NCBI GenBank assembly: GCA_964401835.1
Contig: CAYNZP010000005.1
Span: 62,001 to 126,000 of the forward strand
Reading direction: 5' to 3'
Length of the DNA: 64,000 bases
From: CAYNZP01 sp964401835
Lineage (GTDB): Bacteria > Planctomycetota > Phycisphaerae > SM23-33
Positions 1 through 8,909 of the stretch are shown one piece after another (position 1 is the first letter of the stretch; each line of letters starts with the position of its first letter). The notes below the pieces were generated by a model. It saw only the letters and a program-made list of their open reading frames with translations, did not search any database and was not told the DNA's origin. The position numbers and the translations under genes were made by a program.

Positions 1-126
1 CTGCAGGAATTCCTGAGGAAGCTCAGCCTTGGGTTCTTGGCCGGCCTCCTGGCAGCCCGCTATCGCCAAGGCTATAAAGCTCAGGCAAACTAGTCCGGTA
101 CACTTCGTAAATTTTATTTCGATCAT
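1..126 (-). CDS. Lipoprotein, N-terminal part only (cut by window edge)
   Basis: On the minus strand an ATG at 126-124 opens a reading frame that runs without a stop to base 1. The first 42 residues hold a short basic start, a hydrophobic segment and the lipobox LAIAGC, followed by a Glu/Gln/Pro-rich stretch. This is a type II lipoprotein signal, so the product is expected to be lipidated and held at the envelope. The start is supported by AGGTGA just upstream, and it lies only 4 bases after the stop of the SPOR/TPR lipoprotein gene, so the two are probably one operon. The mature domain is outside the window and no function can be given. Confidence 0.7.
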   Translation of the reverse strand, partial: MIEIKFTKCTGLVCLSFIALAIAGCQEAGQEPKAELPQEFLQ

Positions 127-130
127 TTTT

Positions 131-922
131 TCACCTCGTCGTAGTGACGAAAGCGTCTTTTTGATGCTTCTTAACTTCAGGCAATGCCGCAATCGCCTGC
201 TCGTATGTCAGATAACGTCCGACCGTAACAACAAATCTCAACTGTCCGTTTATCATCGTCGCCTGTTGCGTCGCAGGCAGACGTAGGGTTCTGAGTTTTT
301 CCGTAGCCGATCCCGCACGGTCTTTCCTTGAAAAGACACCAGCCTGTATCGTCCAGACTGAGCTGTGCACTCGTTTCTCGGCAAGGGCCGCGTAATCGCC
401 GCCGGCGAATAAATCTATCAGCCGGTTAAACTGAGTATCTGCCTGTGCCCATTGGCCTTGTCTTTGCAGCACCTGCCCGAAGCGGTAATGGACCTGGTCG
501 GCTGGGGCTCTTTGCAATTCCAGATTATCCAGTGCGCCGACGTAGCTGCTTTGGGCCAGAGCCATGTCACCCGATTCAAAAGCTAAATCGCCCATGGCCT
601 TGTAGGCATTGCCTCGCAGATGGTCGTCTTCGGTTTTTTCAACTGCTAACAAAAAATCCTGCTGTGCAGTTTTGAGCTCTTTCCTACGGTATCGTGACAA
701 ACCTCGAAGGTAATAAGCCTCACCAGCATATCGTGTGCGATAAAAATCTCGCAAAAACGTATCGGCGTATTCGATTGCTTTCGCGTCTTCGCCGGTCAAA
801 TACGCCTGGTTCGCAGACAGCAGCAGCTGCTTACCGTGAGGTGGCAGTTCACCATTGCATCCTATAGATGCAAAAGCCAAAACTGATATAGCCCAAATAA
901 AGAGCTTTGCAAATTTGTACAT
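131..922 (-). CDS. TPR-repeat lipoprotein with C-terminal SPOR domain
   Basis: The product starts with a lipoprotein signal (lipobox ASIGC, Cys22 when the ATG at 922 is used; an upstream in-frame codon at 946 would add 8 residues before a less typical signal). Residues about 30-180 are helical tetratricopeptide-like repeats similar to YbgF/BamD-type envelope proteins. The last 70 residues begin WTIQAGVFSRKDRA and fit the SPOR fold, which in other bacteria binds denuded peptidoglycan at septa. The inferred role is an envelope scaffold linked to cell wall or division. It is followed after 4 bases by another lipoprotein gene. The family assignment is firm for SPOR and moderate for TPR; the precise role is unknown. 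Confidence 0.8.
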   Translation of the reverse strand: MYKFAKLFIWAISVLAFASIGCNGELPPHGKQLLLSANQAYLTGEDAKAIEYADTFLRDFYRTRYAGEAYYLRGLSRYRRKELKTAQQDFLLAVEKTEDDHLRGNAYKAMGDLAFESGDMALAQSSYVGALDNLELQRAPADQVHYRFGQVLQRQGQWAQADTQFNRLIDLFAGGDYAALAEKRVHSSVWTIQAGVFSRKDRAGSATEKLRTLRLPATQQATMINGQLRFVVTVGRYLTYEQAIAALPEVKKHQKDAFVTTTR

Positions 923-1015
923 CCATGTCCCTTTTTGCGCGCACAAACCATGTGCGTGTTAACAAAACACTCTTGCTATAATTTCGTCAGATGCGCCGGA
1001 AAACTTGAAAGATAA

Positions 1016-1289
1016 AGAGCCTCTAACAAAACTTCCCGTGGTCGCGACGCTTGATTTTTTGGTCGCAGACAAGAAACGAGAAGGATAAGATGCTTAAAGC
1101 ATCATTGACTTTCGAGTGACGGTGTATGCGGCCAAAAGGGCATGCGCCCCTTCGCGTTGCAGCAAAAATCGGCGTCTACTGCGTTGCGGCTCCTCACCAT
1201 ACCATCAAGGTATGGTGTCGTCGCCGACGCCTTGTATCCACTCGATTTTTGTTGCAACGCGGCTCACGCGAAGTTTTGTTAGAGGCTCT
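1016..1289. repeat. Repeat element A: MITE-like, 20-bp perfect terminal inverted repeats
   Basis: The 274-bp segment begins AGAGCCTCTAACAAAACTTC (1016-1035) and ends with its exact reverse complement (1270-1289). Inside, 1156-1262 is an imperfect palindrome: GTTGCAGCAAAAATCG on one side pairs with CGATTTTTGTTGCAAC on the other, and the centre is CACCATACC/GGTATGGTG around a 5-base loop. No convincing coding frame lies inside. The core is recognisably the same as the core of the element at 24760-25030 in opposite orientation. It fills most of the gap between two divergent genes (922 and 1446), so it sits among promoters and is unlikely to be a simple terminator. Confidence 0.85.
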
Positions 1290-1445
1290 GGCAGTTCCTT
1301 AAAATTAGATATTTCCTGTAAAGCTAAAATTGAACCAATTTGCCCCAGCTGCCCGATAAGTATTCAATAGCAGGCTTGATTTTCACCGGTTGTGGAGAGT
1401 ATTCTTTTTTGCAGCATTTTGGCCGTATCTGTATATAAAATAACG

Positions 1446-2516
1446 ATGATGGAAATTTCTCAGGACATTTTGGCACAGGTTGCAGCTGCCGGCTGGTTCA
1501 GACAGCATTGGGCGGTCGTCGCAATAGCGGCCACCTGCCTGTCATTGCTCACATTCCTTGTGCTGTACCTGAGCAAATATGTCCGCATATGCCTGAATAT
1601 CTTCACCGACACCCCGCCGCCGCTGTCGATGGGGCCTCTGGACTTTCAACCGTTAAGCGGCGAAATAGTGCGATTCCGGAGCTTCGACGGCACGAGCCTG
1701 AGAGGCATGCGCCTCAACACACTGAATCGATCGGCCTATAAGGGGACGATCGTGTTTTGCCATGAATTCGGCTCGGACATGCAAAGCTGCGCCCGTTACG
1801 CCCGGCCGCTGGTTGACGCTGGCTTTGACGTTTTCACTTTCGATTTTCGCGGTCATGGCGAAAGTTCTATAGAGCCAACATATCGGCCATTGCAATGGCC
1901 CAGCGATAAAGAGCTCGAAGACGTGCTCGGTGCGTGTGCATATGTAGAATCAATTTCAGAAGCCGACGGCCTGCCGGCTAAAATCGGCGTCTTTGGCATC
2001 TCCCGCGGGGCAGGTGCGGCGCTGCTGGCTGCTTCGAGCGATCCGAACATACAGGCCATCGTCTGTGACGGTGCGTTCAGTACCGCGACAACAAGTATTT
2101 CGTTCATGAAACGATGGGCGCATATATTCGCCAGGGTAAAACTCGTTTACGAAAACCAACCCGAAACCTTCTGGAAGATACTCATGTGGGTAATGTTGCG
2201 ATTCGCTCAACCGAAGGTCGGCTGTCGTTTCCCGTCGGTGCGCCGCGCCCTTCAGAACATGCAGCCGCGGCCGATCCTGTTTATCCATGGAAAGAGGGAC
2301 AGCTACATTCGCGTCGATCAGACTAATATCCTCTACGACGAAGCACCCGATCCAAAATACCTCTGGATAGTCGAAGGCGCCAAGCACAACCAGTCTGTAA
2401 TAGTCGAGCCAAAACAATACGCAGCCCGGACAATAGCCTTTTTCCGCAAGTATCTCGCCGGGGAAACTGTGGACGAAAAAGAAATCACCTCTCCTGCTGA
2501 AATCGAAGTCGCTTGA
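1446..2516 (+). CDS. Membrane-anchored alpha/beta hydrolase
   Basis: A hydrophobic segment near the N-terminus (about residues 20-45 from the ATG at 1446) should anchor the protein in the membrane. The remainder is an alpha/beta-hydrolase fold: the oxyanion region IVFCHEFGSD, the DFRGHGES turn, the nucleophile elbow GISRGAG (Ser in G-x-S-x-G), a late Asp in HGKRDSYI and a catalytic His in EGAKHNQS. It resembles BAAT/YqkD-type serine hydrolases, but the substrate cannot be read from sequence. A GTG at 1392 would add 18 residues; I prefer the tandem ATGs at 1446/1449 because the signal-anchor then lies at a normal distance. No clear Shine-Dalgarno site precedes either start. Confidence 0.8.
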   Translation: MMEISQDILAQVAAAGWFRQHWAVVAIAATCLSLLTFLVLYLSKYVRICLNIFTDTPPPLSMGPLDFQPLSGEIVRFRSFDGTSLRGMRLNTLNRSAYKGTIVFCHEFGSDMQSCARYARPLVDAGFDVFTFDFRGHGESSIEPTYRPLQWPSDKELEDVLGACAYVESISEADGLPAKIGVFGISRGAGAALLAASSDPNIQAIVCDGAFSTATTSISFMKRWAHIFARVKLVYENQPETFWKILMWVMLRFAQPKVGCRFPSVRRALQNMQPRPILFIHGKRDSYIRVDQTNILYDEAPDPKYLWIVEGAKHNQSVIVEPKQYAARTIAFFRKYLAGETVDEKEITSPAEIEVA

Positions 2517-2560
2517 GGAATCTGTAACCTGGTGCTTCCAATTTATAGGGGTATGATTTT

Positions 2561-3400
2561 ATGTATAAAATCGTTATTTGCCTGCAATTGACATGTATCT
2601 TTTTCCCTCTAATTGGCTGTACTCAAAAAACTGTCCTCGATAACCCCGCAGATTTACCGGACGAGTGGGCAGGCAGAAAACTCTATAACACCCAGATTGC
2701 TCTTATATATGCCCGTAATGAAACTATTGCAGGCGAAGCCGAAAACATTGCGATATCCGCATCGAAAGATTTCACCTCCCAGACAGACGGCAAAGCCACA
2801 AAGGGACTAATCATTGTCACCGATCCAGGCGACGCACAAAACGCATTAGATGCCAGATGGATTTTTGATGAAATCACCACACAACAGGCCCAGAGAGATG
2901 GTAATCCCGCCCCAAGTGACAAACAACTTCAGGAGAAATGGGATAAATTGCAATCCAGCTTTGCCGAGTCAGGAGTTGAAATAGACTGCGAAACAATGTT
3001 TTTTGTCAAGCCTATCGCACTGAATCCAGAAAAGTTAGCAGATGATCTCGATTTCCCTGCGGACGCAAGTAAGCACGCCAGCTGGGCGGTTGCTATACCT
3101 TCCAAGAAACTTGTTCGAAACTTCTTCGGTACTACGATTAAGGCCGCTCTTGAAAGCAAGGATGTAGGTGCGGAAAAAATTGTAATAATCCTACTTATGC
3201 CGCTTATAGAACCAAAGGTGGGCGAAAAATCTGCTAAGGAAATTAAAGCACTAATCTACGACCAGTTAGTCCAAACTCAAGCTGATTGGGATGATTCACT
3301 GAAAAAAGCCGAGATGTCGGCATATCAGGACAAAAACAAAGAGCAATTTAATATGTTTCAACCACCATCAACAAAAAAGGCGAGAAAAACTTCAGATTAA
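2561..3400 (+). CDS. Lipoprotein of unknown function
   Basis: The product of 279 residues begins with a type II signal peptide and lipobox PLIGC (Cys20). The mature part is soluble, mixed alpha/beta, rich in Lys and Asp, with a charged Lys/Gln-rich C-terminus. I do not recognise the family. It contains one segment, KGLIIVTDPGDAQNALDARW, that looks like a buried strand and loop, but no catalytic motif is evident. The gene follows the hydrolase by 44 bases and may share its transcript. Confidence 0.65.
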   Translation: MYKIVICLQLTCIFFPLIGCTQKTVLDNPADLPDEWAGRKLYNTQIALIYARNETIAGEAENIAISASKDFTSQTDGKATKGLIIVTDPGDAQNALDARWIFDEITTQQAQRDGNPAPSDKQLQEKWDKLQSSFAESGVEIDCETMFFVKPIALNPEKLADDLDFPADASKHASWAVAIPSKKLVRNFFGTTIKAALESKDVGAEKIVIILLMPLIEPKVGEKSAKEIKALIYDQLVQTQADWDDSLKKAEMSAYQDKNKEQFNMFQPPSTKKARKTSD

Positions 3401-3504
3401 TATCCCCTGAGCTTTGTTATTAAGGTACTCCGAAACCTAGAATAATCAGTAATCCCTTCATTAGTGGCTTAACCCTTTGAGAAAAAACGGTATACTCTTT
3501 TGCC

Positions 3505-5142
3505 ATGAAGTTACCAAGAACGATATTAAAACCGATGGCAATGGTCGCCGGACGGCACGCAGCTGTGCAGATAAAGAATTTCTGCAAGGCGCATGACCAG
3601 ACTAGGCAAGTCCAGGATCAACTGCTAGCTAAGCTGATCCACCATCACAGCCTGACGCAATTCGGCATGGACTTCGGTTTTAAAAAGATAAAGAGCTACG
3701 AAGATTTCACCTCGGCCGTTCCGCTGGGTGATTACGAAACTCTGCGGCCGTACATGGACAGAGTATTTCACGGCCAAACCAACGCCCTGTTTCCGTTGGA
3801 AGATGAGATTTTGATGTTCTCGCGCACAAGCGGAACGACGGGCGAGCCGAAACACATTCCCGTTACAAGTAAATTTGCTGCCGAGATGCGTCGCGGCTTT
3901 AACATCTTTGGCATGATGGCGATTAAGGACCACCCTGCCGCATGGGTCAGGCCGATACTGACGCTCTCGTCGCCAATGCAGGAAACCACAAGCCCGACCG
4001 GCCTGCCGTGCGGGGCTATAAGCGGCCTGCTGTCTTCGACGCAGAAAAAAATTGTCCGGACAATGTATCCCGTGCCGCGATGGGTTTGCAGCATTTCCAA
4101 CCCGGCCGTCAAATACTACACGACCCTGCGATACTCAATAGATCACGATGTAAGCATTATCTCCACCGCTAATCCATCGAGCATCATAAAACTCATCGAG
4201 ACCGGCCAGGCTCACATCGACAGGCTCATTCGCGATATCACTGACGGCACACTCACTCCGCCGGGAGATATCGACTCGCACCTGCCCAAGCCGAAAAAGT
4301 TCAGGCCAAACCCTCAACTCGCAAGCCGGTTGAAAGATGGAATAAAAAATGACGGAGAGCTGCTGGCCGGACATTTCTGGAATGTTTCGTTCCTCGCCAA
4401 CTGGACAGGCGGCACGCTGAAGCTTTATATGCCGCGACTGAAGGAGCTTTTCGGCGATGTGCCTATTAGAGACATCGGCCTGATTGCCAGCGAAGGCCGA
4501 TTTTCCCTGCCAATGCAGGACAACACATCTGCCGGGGTTGCCGAGATAACCTCAAATTTCCTGGAGTTTATCCCTGCTGGCGAAATCGAATCCCAAAACC
4601 CGACCGTCCTTCGGGCCCACGAGCTTGAGCTCGGACAGGAGTACTTCATCGTAGTTACCAACTGGGCCGCCCTGTGGCGATACAACATGGACGACCGAGT
4701 GCGCGTGGTGGGCAGGTTCGGTCAAAGCCCGGTTTTTGAATTCCTCTCGCGCGGGCTGCATACCGCCAACATCACAGGCGAAAAAATTACCGAACATCAG
4801 GTCGTGGAGGCGATGCGCGGGGCAAGCGGCCGCATGAACATCAAGGTGGACCGCTTTGTCATGCAGGGAAAGTTTGCTAAAACGCCCCATTACGAGCTTC
4901 AACTGGAAAAAACCGACGGATTGGACGTTGAACTTCTGGCCCAGCTTACAGATAAGGCGCTGAGTGAGTTGAATATCGAATACGCAGCCAAGCGCAGCAG
5001 CGGCCGGCTGGGCTCAATAGTGCCAATAATACTTCCGGCAGGCACACTCGTAGCCGCCGACGCAGAAAAAATACTTGCCAATAAGGGCCGTATCGAACAG
5101 TATAAACCGCAGTATCTTCTTACCGAAATAGCACAAGCTTGA
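3505..5142 (+). CDS. GH3-family acyl-adenylating protein (auxin-responsive promoter family)
   Basis: The length (545 residues) and sequence match the bacterial branch of the GH3 family, a subgroup of the ANL adenylate-forming superfamily named after plant enzymes that join carboxylic acids such as auxin to amino acids. The ATP-phosphate loop SRTSGTTGEPKHIPV is at residues 106-120, and a later YNMDDRVRVVG segment fits the adenylation-domain core. The bacterial substrate is unknown. A possible -10 hexamer TATACT lies only 9 bases before the ATG, so the message might have a very short leader. The gene is followed after 40 bases by a beta-CASP hydrolase gene, but there is no obvious functional link. 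Confidence 0.85.
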   Translation: MKLPRTILKPMAMVAGRHAAVQIKNFCKAHDQTRQVQDQLLAKLIHHHSLTQFGMDFGFKKIKSYEDFTSAVPLGDYETLRPYMDRVFHGQTNALFPLEDEILMFSRTSGTTGEPKHIPVTSKFAAEMRRGFNIFGMMAIKDHPAAWVRPILTLSSPMQETTSPTGLPCGAISGLLSSTQKKIVRTMYPVPRWVCSISNPAVKYYTTLRYSIDHDVSIISTANPSSIIKLIETGQAHIDRLIRDITDGTLTPPGDIDSHLPKPKKFRPNPQLASRLKDGIKNDGELLAGHFWNVSFLANWTGGTLKLYMPRLKELFGDVPIRDIGLIASEGRFSLPMQDNTSAGVAEITSNFLEFIPAGEIESQNPTVLRAHELELGQEYFIVVTNWAALWRYNMDDRVRVVGRFGQSPVFEFLSRGLHTANITGEKITEHQVVEAMRGASGRMNIKVDRFVMQGKFAKTPHYELQLEKTDGLDVELLAQLTDKALSELNIEYAAKRSSGRLGSIVPIILPAGTLVAADAEKILANKGRIEQYKPQYLLTEIAQA

Positions 5143-5182
5143 CTCACGTTTAGTTGTGGTTAGTTTTTAGTAGGAGACGTTG

Positions 5183-6577
5183 ATGGCGAAGTTGCAGTTT
5201 CACGGAGCGGCCCAGACAGTTACCGGTTCTAATCACCTGCTGCATCACCAAGACGGTATAACCATGCTCGACTGCGGCCTGTACCAGGGAAGGCGGTCTG
5301 AGGCACGCGATAAGAACAAGAAATTCCCTGTAAGACCACAGCTCGTTCAATCTGTCCTGCTTTCACACGCACACATAGACCACAGCGGAAACATTCCCGG
5401 CCTCGTCAGAGGGGGCTTTAAGGGTAACGTCTACGCAACCAAACCCACATGCGACCTGTGCGACATAATGCTGGCTGACTCGGCACACATACAGGAAGAA
5501 GACGCCAGATTCTGGAACGAACGGCGTGCCGCGGGCCCGGAAGAATACATCGAGCCGCTCTACACGGCTGAAGATGCGAAAAAGGCTTCCCGGCTTTTCA
5601 CCGACCCTGCGTACGACCAGCCAATCAACTTCGCTGACGGCTGCACCGCCAAATTCATCGAAGCCGGGCACATTCTCGGCTCGGCTTGCGTTTATATCGA
5701 GGTCAACCAGTCCAAGCCCATCAAGATTCTCTTCACCGGCGACCTCGGCCGATTCCATCTGCCGATACTTCGCGACCCGAGCTGCCCCCTGCCGGATGTG
5801 GATTACCTGATAACGGAAAGCACCTACGCCAACCGTCGCCATGACAATCCGACAGACATGAAGGGCAAACTCGCCAAGATCATCAACGAAACGCGCGAAG
5901 TAGGCGGCAAGGTTATAATACCGGCGTTCAGCGTTGGCAGAACCCAGACCGTTACATACTTTTTGTCTCTGGCGATGGCAGAAGGCCTGATGGAACCGCT
6001 TCCGATTTTTGTCGATTCGCCGCTTAGCGTTAACGCCACGGAAGTGTTCAAAAAACACCCCGAATGCTACGACCGGGAGGCTCGCGATTTCTGGTTCTCG
6101 GAGGGCGACATCTTCGGCCGAGGAAATATCAGGTACATAACCGCTGTCGATGAATCCAAAGCTCTCAACGGTATGGATGAACCCTGCGTCATCATCGCCT
6201 CAGCCGGAATGTGTGAAGCCGGCCGAATTCTGCACCATCTCAAAAATAACGTCGAGGACGAGAAGAACACCGTAGTCGTCGTCGGCTACATGGCCAAGAA
6301 CACCCTCGGCCGGCGGATTGTCGAGCGGCGCGAAGAGATAAAGATCTTCGGCCGGTTGTATAAAATGATGTGTCGCCTGGAAACGCTGAACGGATTCAGC
6401 GCACATGCCGACCGAGATGATTTTATGCGTTGCCTTGCCCCACTTGCCAAGAACCTAAAGGGCGCCTTCGTAGTCCACGGTGAAAACGATCAGCTAACCG
6501 GGATGCAGGACATTTTAACCCAGGCCGGCTGTGACAAAGTCTTCATCCCATCACCGGGCGAGCAGTTCGATTTATAG
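5183..6577 (+). CDS. Metallo-beta-lactamase/beta-CASP RNA-processing-type exonuclease
   Basis: The product (464 residues from the ATG at 5183) has the metallo-beta-lactamase signature HAHIDH at residues 62-67, the metal-binding GHILGSA and FTGDLGR segments, and the beta-CASP insertion and C-terminal KH-like Zn-dependent hydrolase segment (FSAHADRDD). This arrangement is that of YSH1/CPSF-73-like ribonucleases found in many bacteria. A role in RNA processing or decay in the cytoplasm is inferred from the family. An in-frame TTG at 5180 precedes the ATG, but GGAG at 5173-5176 is well spaced for 5183. Confidence 0.85.
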   Translation: MAKLQFHGAAQTVTGSNHLLHHQDGITMLDCGLYQGRRSEARDKNKKFPVRPQLVQSVLLSHAHIDHSGNIPGLVRGGFKGNVYATKPTCDLCDIMLADSAHIQEEDARFWNERRAAGPEEYIEPLYTAEDAKKASRLFTDPAYDQPINFADGCTAKFIEAGHILGSACVYIEVNQSKPIKILFTGDLGRFHLPILRDPSCPLPDVDYLITESTYANRRHDNPTDMKGKLAKIINETREVGGKVIIPAFSVGRTQTVTYFLSLAMAEGLMEPLPIFVDSPLSVNATEVFKKHPECYDREARDFWFSEGDIFGRGNIRYITAVDESKALNGMDEPCVIIASAGMCEAGRILHHLKNNVEDEKNTVVVVGYMAKNTLGRRIVERREEIKIFGRLYKMMCRLETLNGFSAHADRDDFMRCLAPLAKNLKGAFVVHGENDQLTGMQDILTQAGCDKVFIPSPGEQFDL

Positions 6578-6752
6578 AAGCCAAAATTTAATATTTCTCG
6601 CTATTTCTGATTATTTCATCACTTAAGGGGCTACGCAGTTTTTGATGGATTACTAAAAATTGTCCTGCCCAAAATCCCCTAACTATAATTATGTATAAAA
6701 GGTATGTAGCCTTTGCATTTCGGGGTTTTCAATTCGTGAAAGGGGCGTGATT

Positions 6753-7340
6753 ATGAAGTGTATTGGAGTTTCAATTACGCTGCTGGCAGTTGCAGTGTTT
6801 GCCGGGCTCGGCTGCGAAGAACCCGCAAAATCCGGCGTGGTTATGAGTCATCTCGATGGCGGTCTTCAACCGGGCCTTACCGCGCCCGACATCAAGTTCA
6901 TGTCCTTTACTGGGAAAGAGTCCTCGCTCAAAGCCGTAACCCAGCCGATAACGATTCTCGCTTTTACAGAGGCGCCCGGTGAGGCCTGCTGCCTGTTACA
7001 GCCGCAACTGGTGCAGCTAACGCAACGTTTCGAAGACCTGCCAATATCAATAGTACAGGTTTCCGAGCCGACCGGAAAATGCCCGCACGGCCCGGGGTGT
7101 GTCGAGACATGCCAATTCAAGGAAATGGACCTTATCACACTCTGCGATACCGACCGCAAGGCATGGATGGATTTTGCCCAGCCGCAAAAAAACACGGTTT
7201 ATCTCATCGACGAGATCGGCAACGTCGTAGACATCGCGCCACTGAGCAATATGAAGGAGCTCGTGGAGTCGGCTGAGTATATGGGCAATTCGGTCAAACG
7301 CCGCTACGGCGATGAGTACCAGCAAATATGGACCTATTGA
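6753..7340 (+). CDS. Thioredoxin-fold (redoxin-like) lipoprotein
   Basis: Starting at the ATG at 6753 (AAAGGGG upstream), the protein has a lipobox AGLGC (Cys21) and then a thioredoxin-like fold: the region LQPGLTAPDIKFMSFTGK is typical of AhpC/TSA-redoxin proteins, and later YLIDEIGNVVDIAPL matches the strand-turn that ends such domains. The usual CxxC is absent; at its place is EACCLLQP with two adjacent cysteines, and further on CPHGPGCVETC adds three more. It may act as an envelope disulfide or peroxide-handling protein or bind a metal. The function is inferred only from the fold. Confidence 0.7.
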   Translation: MKCIGVSITLLAVAVFAGLGCEEPAKSGVVMSHLDGGLQPGLTAPDIKFMSFTGKESSLKAVTQPITILAFTEAPGEACCLLQPQLVQLTQRFEDLPISIVQVSEPTGKCPHGPGCVETCQFKEMDLITLCDTDRKAWMDFAQPQKNTVYLIDEIGNVVDIAPLSNMKELVESAEYMGNSVKRRYGDEYQQIWTY

Positions 7341-7360
7341 GCAACGCCGCCGCTTCACGC

Positions 7361-8482
7361 TCATAAACGTCGTCTGGTGTCTGTACGTTTACACTTTAGC
7401 AACGCCAAACCACCCATAGCCAGTATTGACAACGTTGCCGGCTCGGGAACATATTCGATCGTCAGTACCGGCGCGTATCTGGAACCCGCTATCGCGCCCT
7501 CAAGAGTCACAAAGCCGGCTTGTTGATAGTTATCATTATTGACCGCCAGTAGCCCAAGATAGTCTGACCCTGACAGCAACGATTCGACATATTCAGCATC
7601 AATATCTATGTTAATCATTTCCAAATTCAATATGGGATCGCTTTGGCCAATCAGGTTCGATGGCACTTGCCCGTCTGCGATCTCAGCCGTGCCATTTCCT
7701 GAGTAACCATGTAGTTGCAAAATCGGATTGGAATCACTGGAAGATGTTTTAACGATGATGTCGAGTGCGAGGGTCGCAGAAACAATTGTCGAGCCATCCG
7801 GAATAGAACTGATGTTAAACTCCATTACCCCGCGACGGTCCACATTGGCAAAATCGACATTTTGAACATTGATTGTCGAACCGCCATCGACAAGAACTGA
7901 CCCACCATCCGAAAAATCCGCAAGAGCATCTAAACTAGGTGCTAATGAAACCGTCGATGCTTTAGCCCCGCTGTATTCGACCAGATAGGAATATGCATAG
8001 TCAATCGGCTTATCGTCCCATTCGGGCAGGCCACTGCCACCTTCTGCATCAAAAACAAGGTAATGTTCTATTCCCTTCCAGTTTGTAGGTTCATTACTTC
8101 CCCAAAATGTGAAACCTACACCAGTTCGACCCAGTGAAAAGAGCGTGCCGGCTTCCGGCCCGGTTACCCAACGCCATTCACCTTCCACAGCTACATCGTT
8201 AGCTCCCATCCAAAAACCACGCGGTAAGGTTTCGGGGCTGAAAGTATTGAGAACGAACTGATTTTCCTCATTGGAAGTAATTGTGGCCAAGTGCCCCTGA
8301 CGCCCGGCATAACTCAACGACGAAGCTGCCGCGTTTGCATCCGGCCAGGTAAGCGTCACATCAATTAGTTCATAAAAGCTGCCGTTGCCGGGGTGATAAG
8401 CTGGTTCAGCCAAAAGACCGCCGTGCACAAACTGCAAAGTGAAACAAAAAACCAAAATGAAAAATGAGCTTGATAACTTCAT
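7361..8482 (-). CDS. PEP-CTERM surface protein with C-type lectin-like domain
   Basis: A signal peptide (about 25 residues) is followed by a C-type-lectin-like domain at about residues 33-170: YELIDVTLTWPDANAA opens it, and the GFWMGANDVAVEGEWRW, NEPTNW and WDDKP segments are the family hallmarks. Residues about 175-345 form a beta-rich domain with RRGVMEFNISSIPDGSTI, as in DNRLRE/CBM-like modules. The C-terminus has VPEPATLSILAMGGLALL and a basic tail, a PEP-CTERM signal recognised by exosortase and removed on sorting to the surface. No exosortase is in the window. GGGAGG lies before the ATG. The likely role is carbohydrate or surface binding. Confidence 0.88.
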   Translation of the reverse strand: MKLSSSFFILVFCFTLQFVHGGLLAEPAYHPGNGSFYELIDVTLTWPDANAAASSLSYAGRQGHLATITSNEENQFVLNTFSPETLPRGFWMGANDVAVEGEWRWVTGPEAGTLFSLGRTGVGFTFWGSNEPTNWKGIEHYLVFDAEGGSGLPEWDDKPIDYAYSYLVEYSGAKASTVSLAPSLDALADFSDGGSVLVDGGSTINVQNVDFANVDRRGVMEFNISSIPDGSTIVSATLALDIIVKTSSSDSNPILQLHGYSGNGTAEIADGQVPSNLIGQSDPILNLEMINIDIDAEYVESLLSGSDYLGLLAVNNDNYQQAGFVTLEGAIAGSRYAPVLTIEYVPEPATLSILAMGGLALLKCKRTDTRRRL

Positions 8483-8909
8483 TGTGAACTCCTCCCTTCT
8501 AAAAATCTTCGAGCAATGAGAAAATTGAGCAAGACTTCAATAAATCTACCAACTACAGTACAAGCTTAGACTTAATTAAAATCTAAGGTTACAACTTTGG
8601 AGATCAATCAGTCAGCTAAATAGAGCGAATTCAGCCTTTTGCCCCTTCCGCAAATCCCCGCTCGTAAGACTTTACTTGAGCAGTAGATATCTTAAACCAA
8701 AATCAGAATCTGTCAACCTCTTTTTTACATTGAACTTACAGACCCCAACTTAAAGTCTTTATCATAAAGGAGTTAATAACCAGGTAATAATTTTACAAGC
8801 GCCTATATAATTAGTTTTTCCAGTTCCGGGTTATTAAACCTAACAATGAAACTACCCCGGCGGAACTTGCGATTCTCCAACGACCGGGTAGTGCTCGGGT
8901 AGAACCGTT
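8483..8909. other. Non-coding AT-rich gap
   Basis: Between the PEP-CTERM gene and the phosphoribosyltransferase gene there are about 430 bases with no convincing reading frame. The segment is AT-rich in the middle. The only structure I see is a small palindrome (CTTAGA at 8565-8570 with TCTAAG at 8582-8587 around TTAATTAA). It should contain the promoter of the PEP-CTERM gene and the end of the phosphoribosyltransferase message. No sigma-54-type GG/GC pair was seen upstream of the PEP-CTERM gene. Confidence 0.5.

Noticed and set aside
6604..6700. Segment with AAGGGGCT and ATCCCCTAA considered as a further repeat element
   Set aside because: The short matches are in the wrong orientation relative to the ends of elements A-C and there is no internal palindrome.
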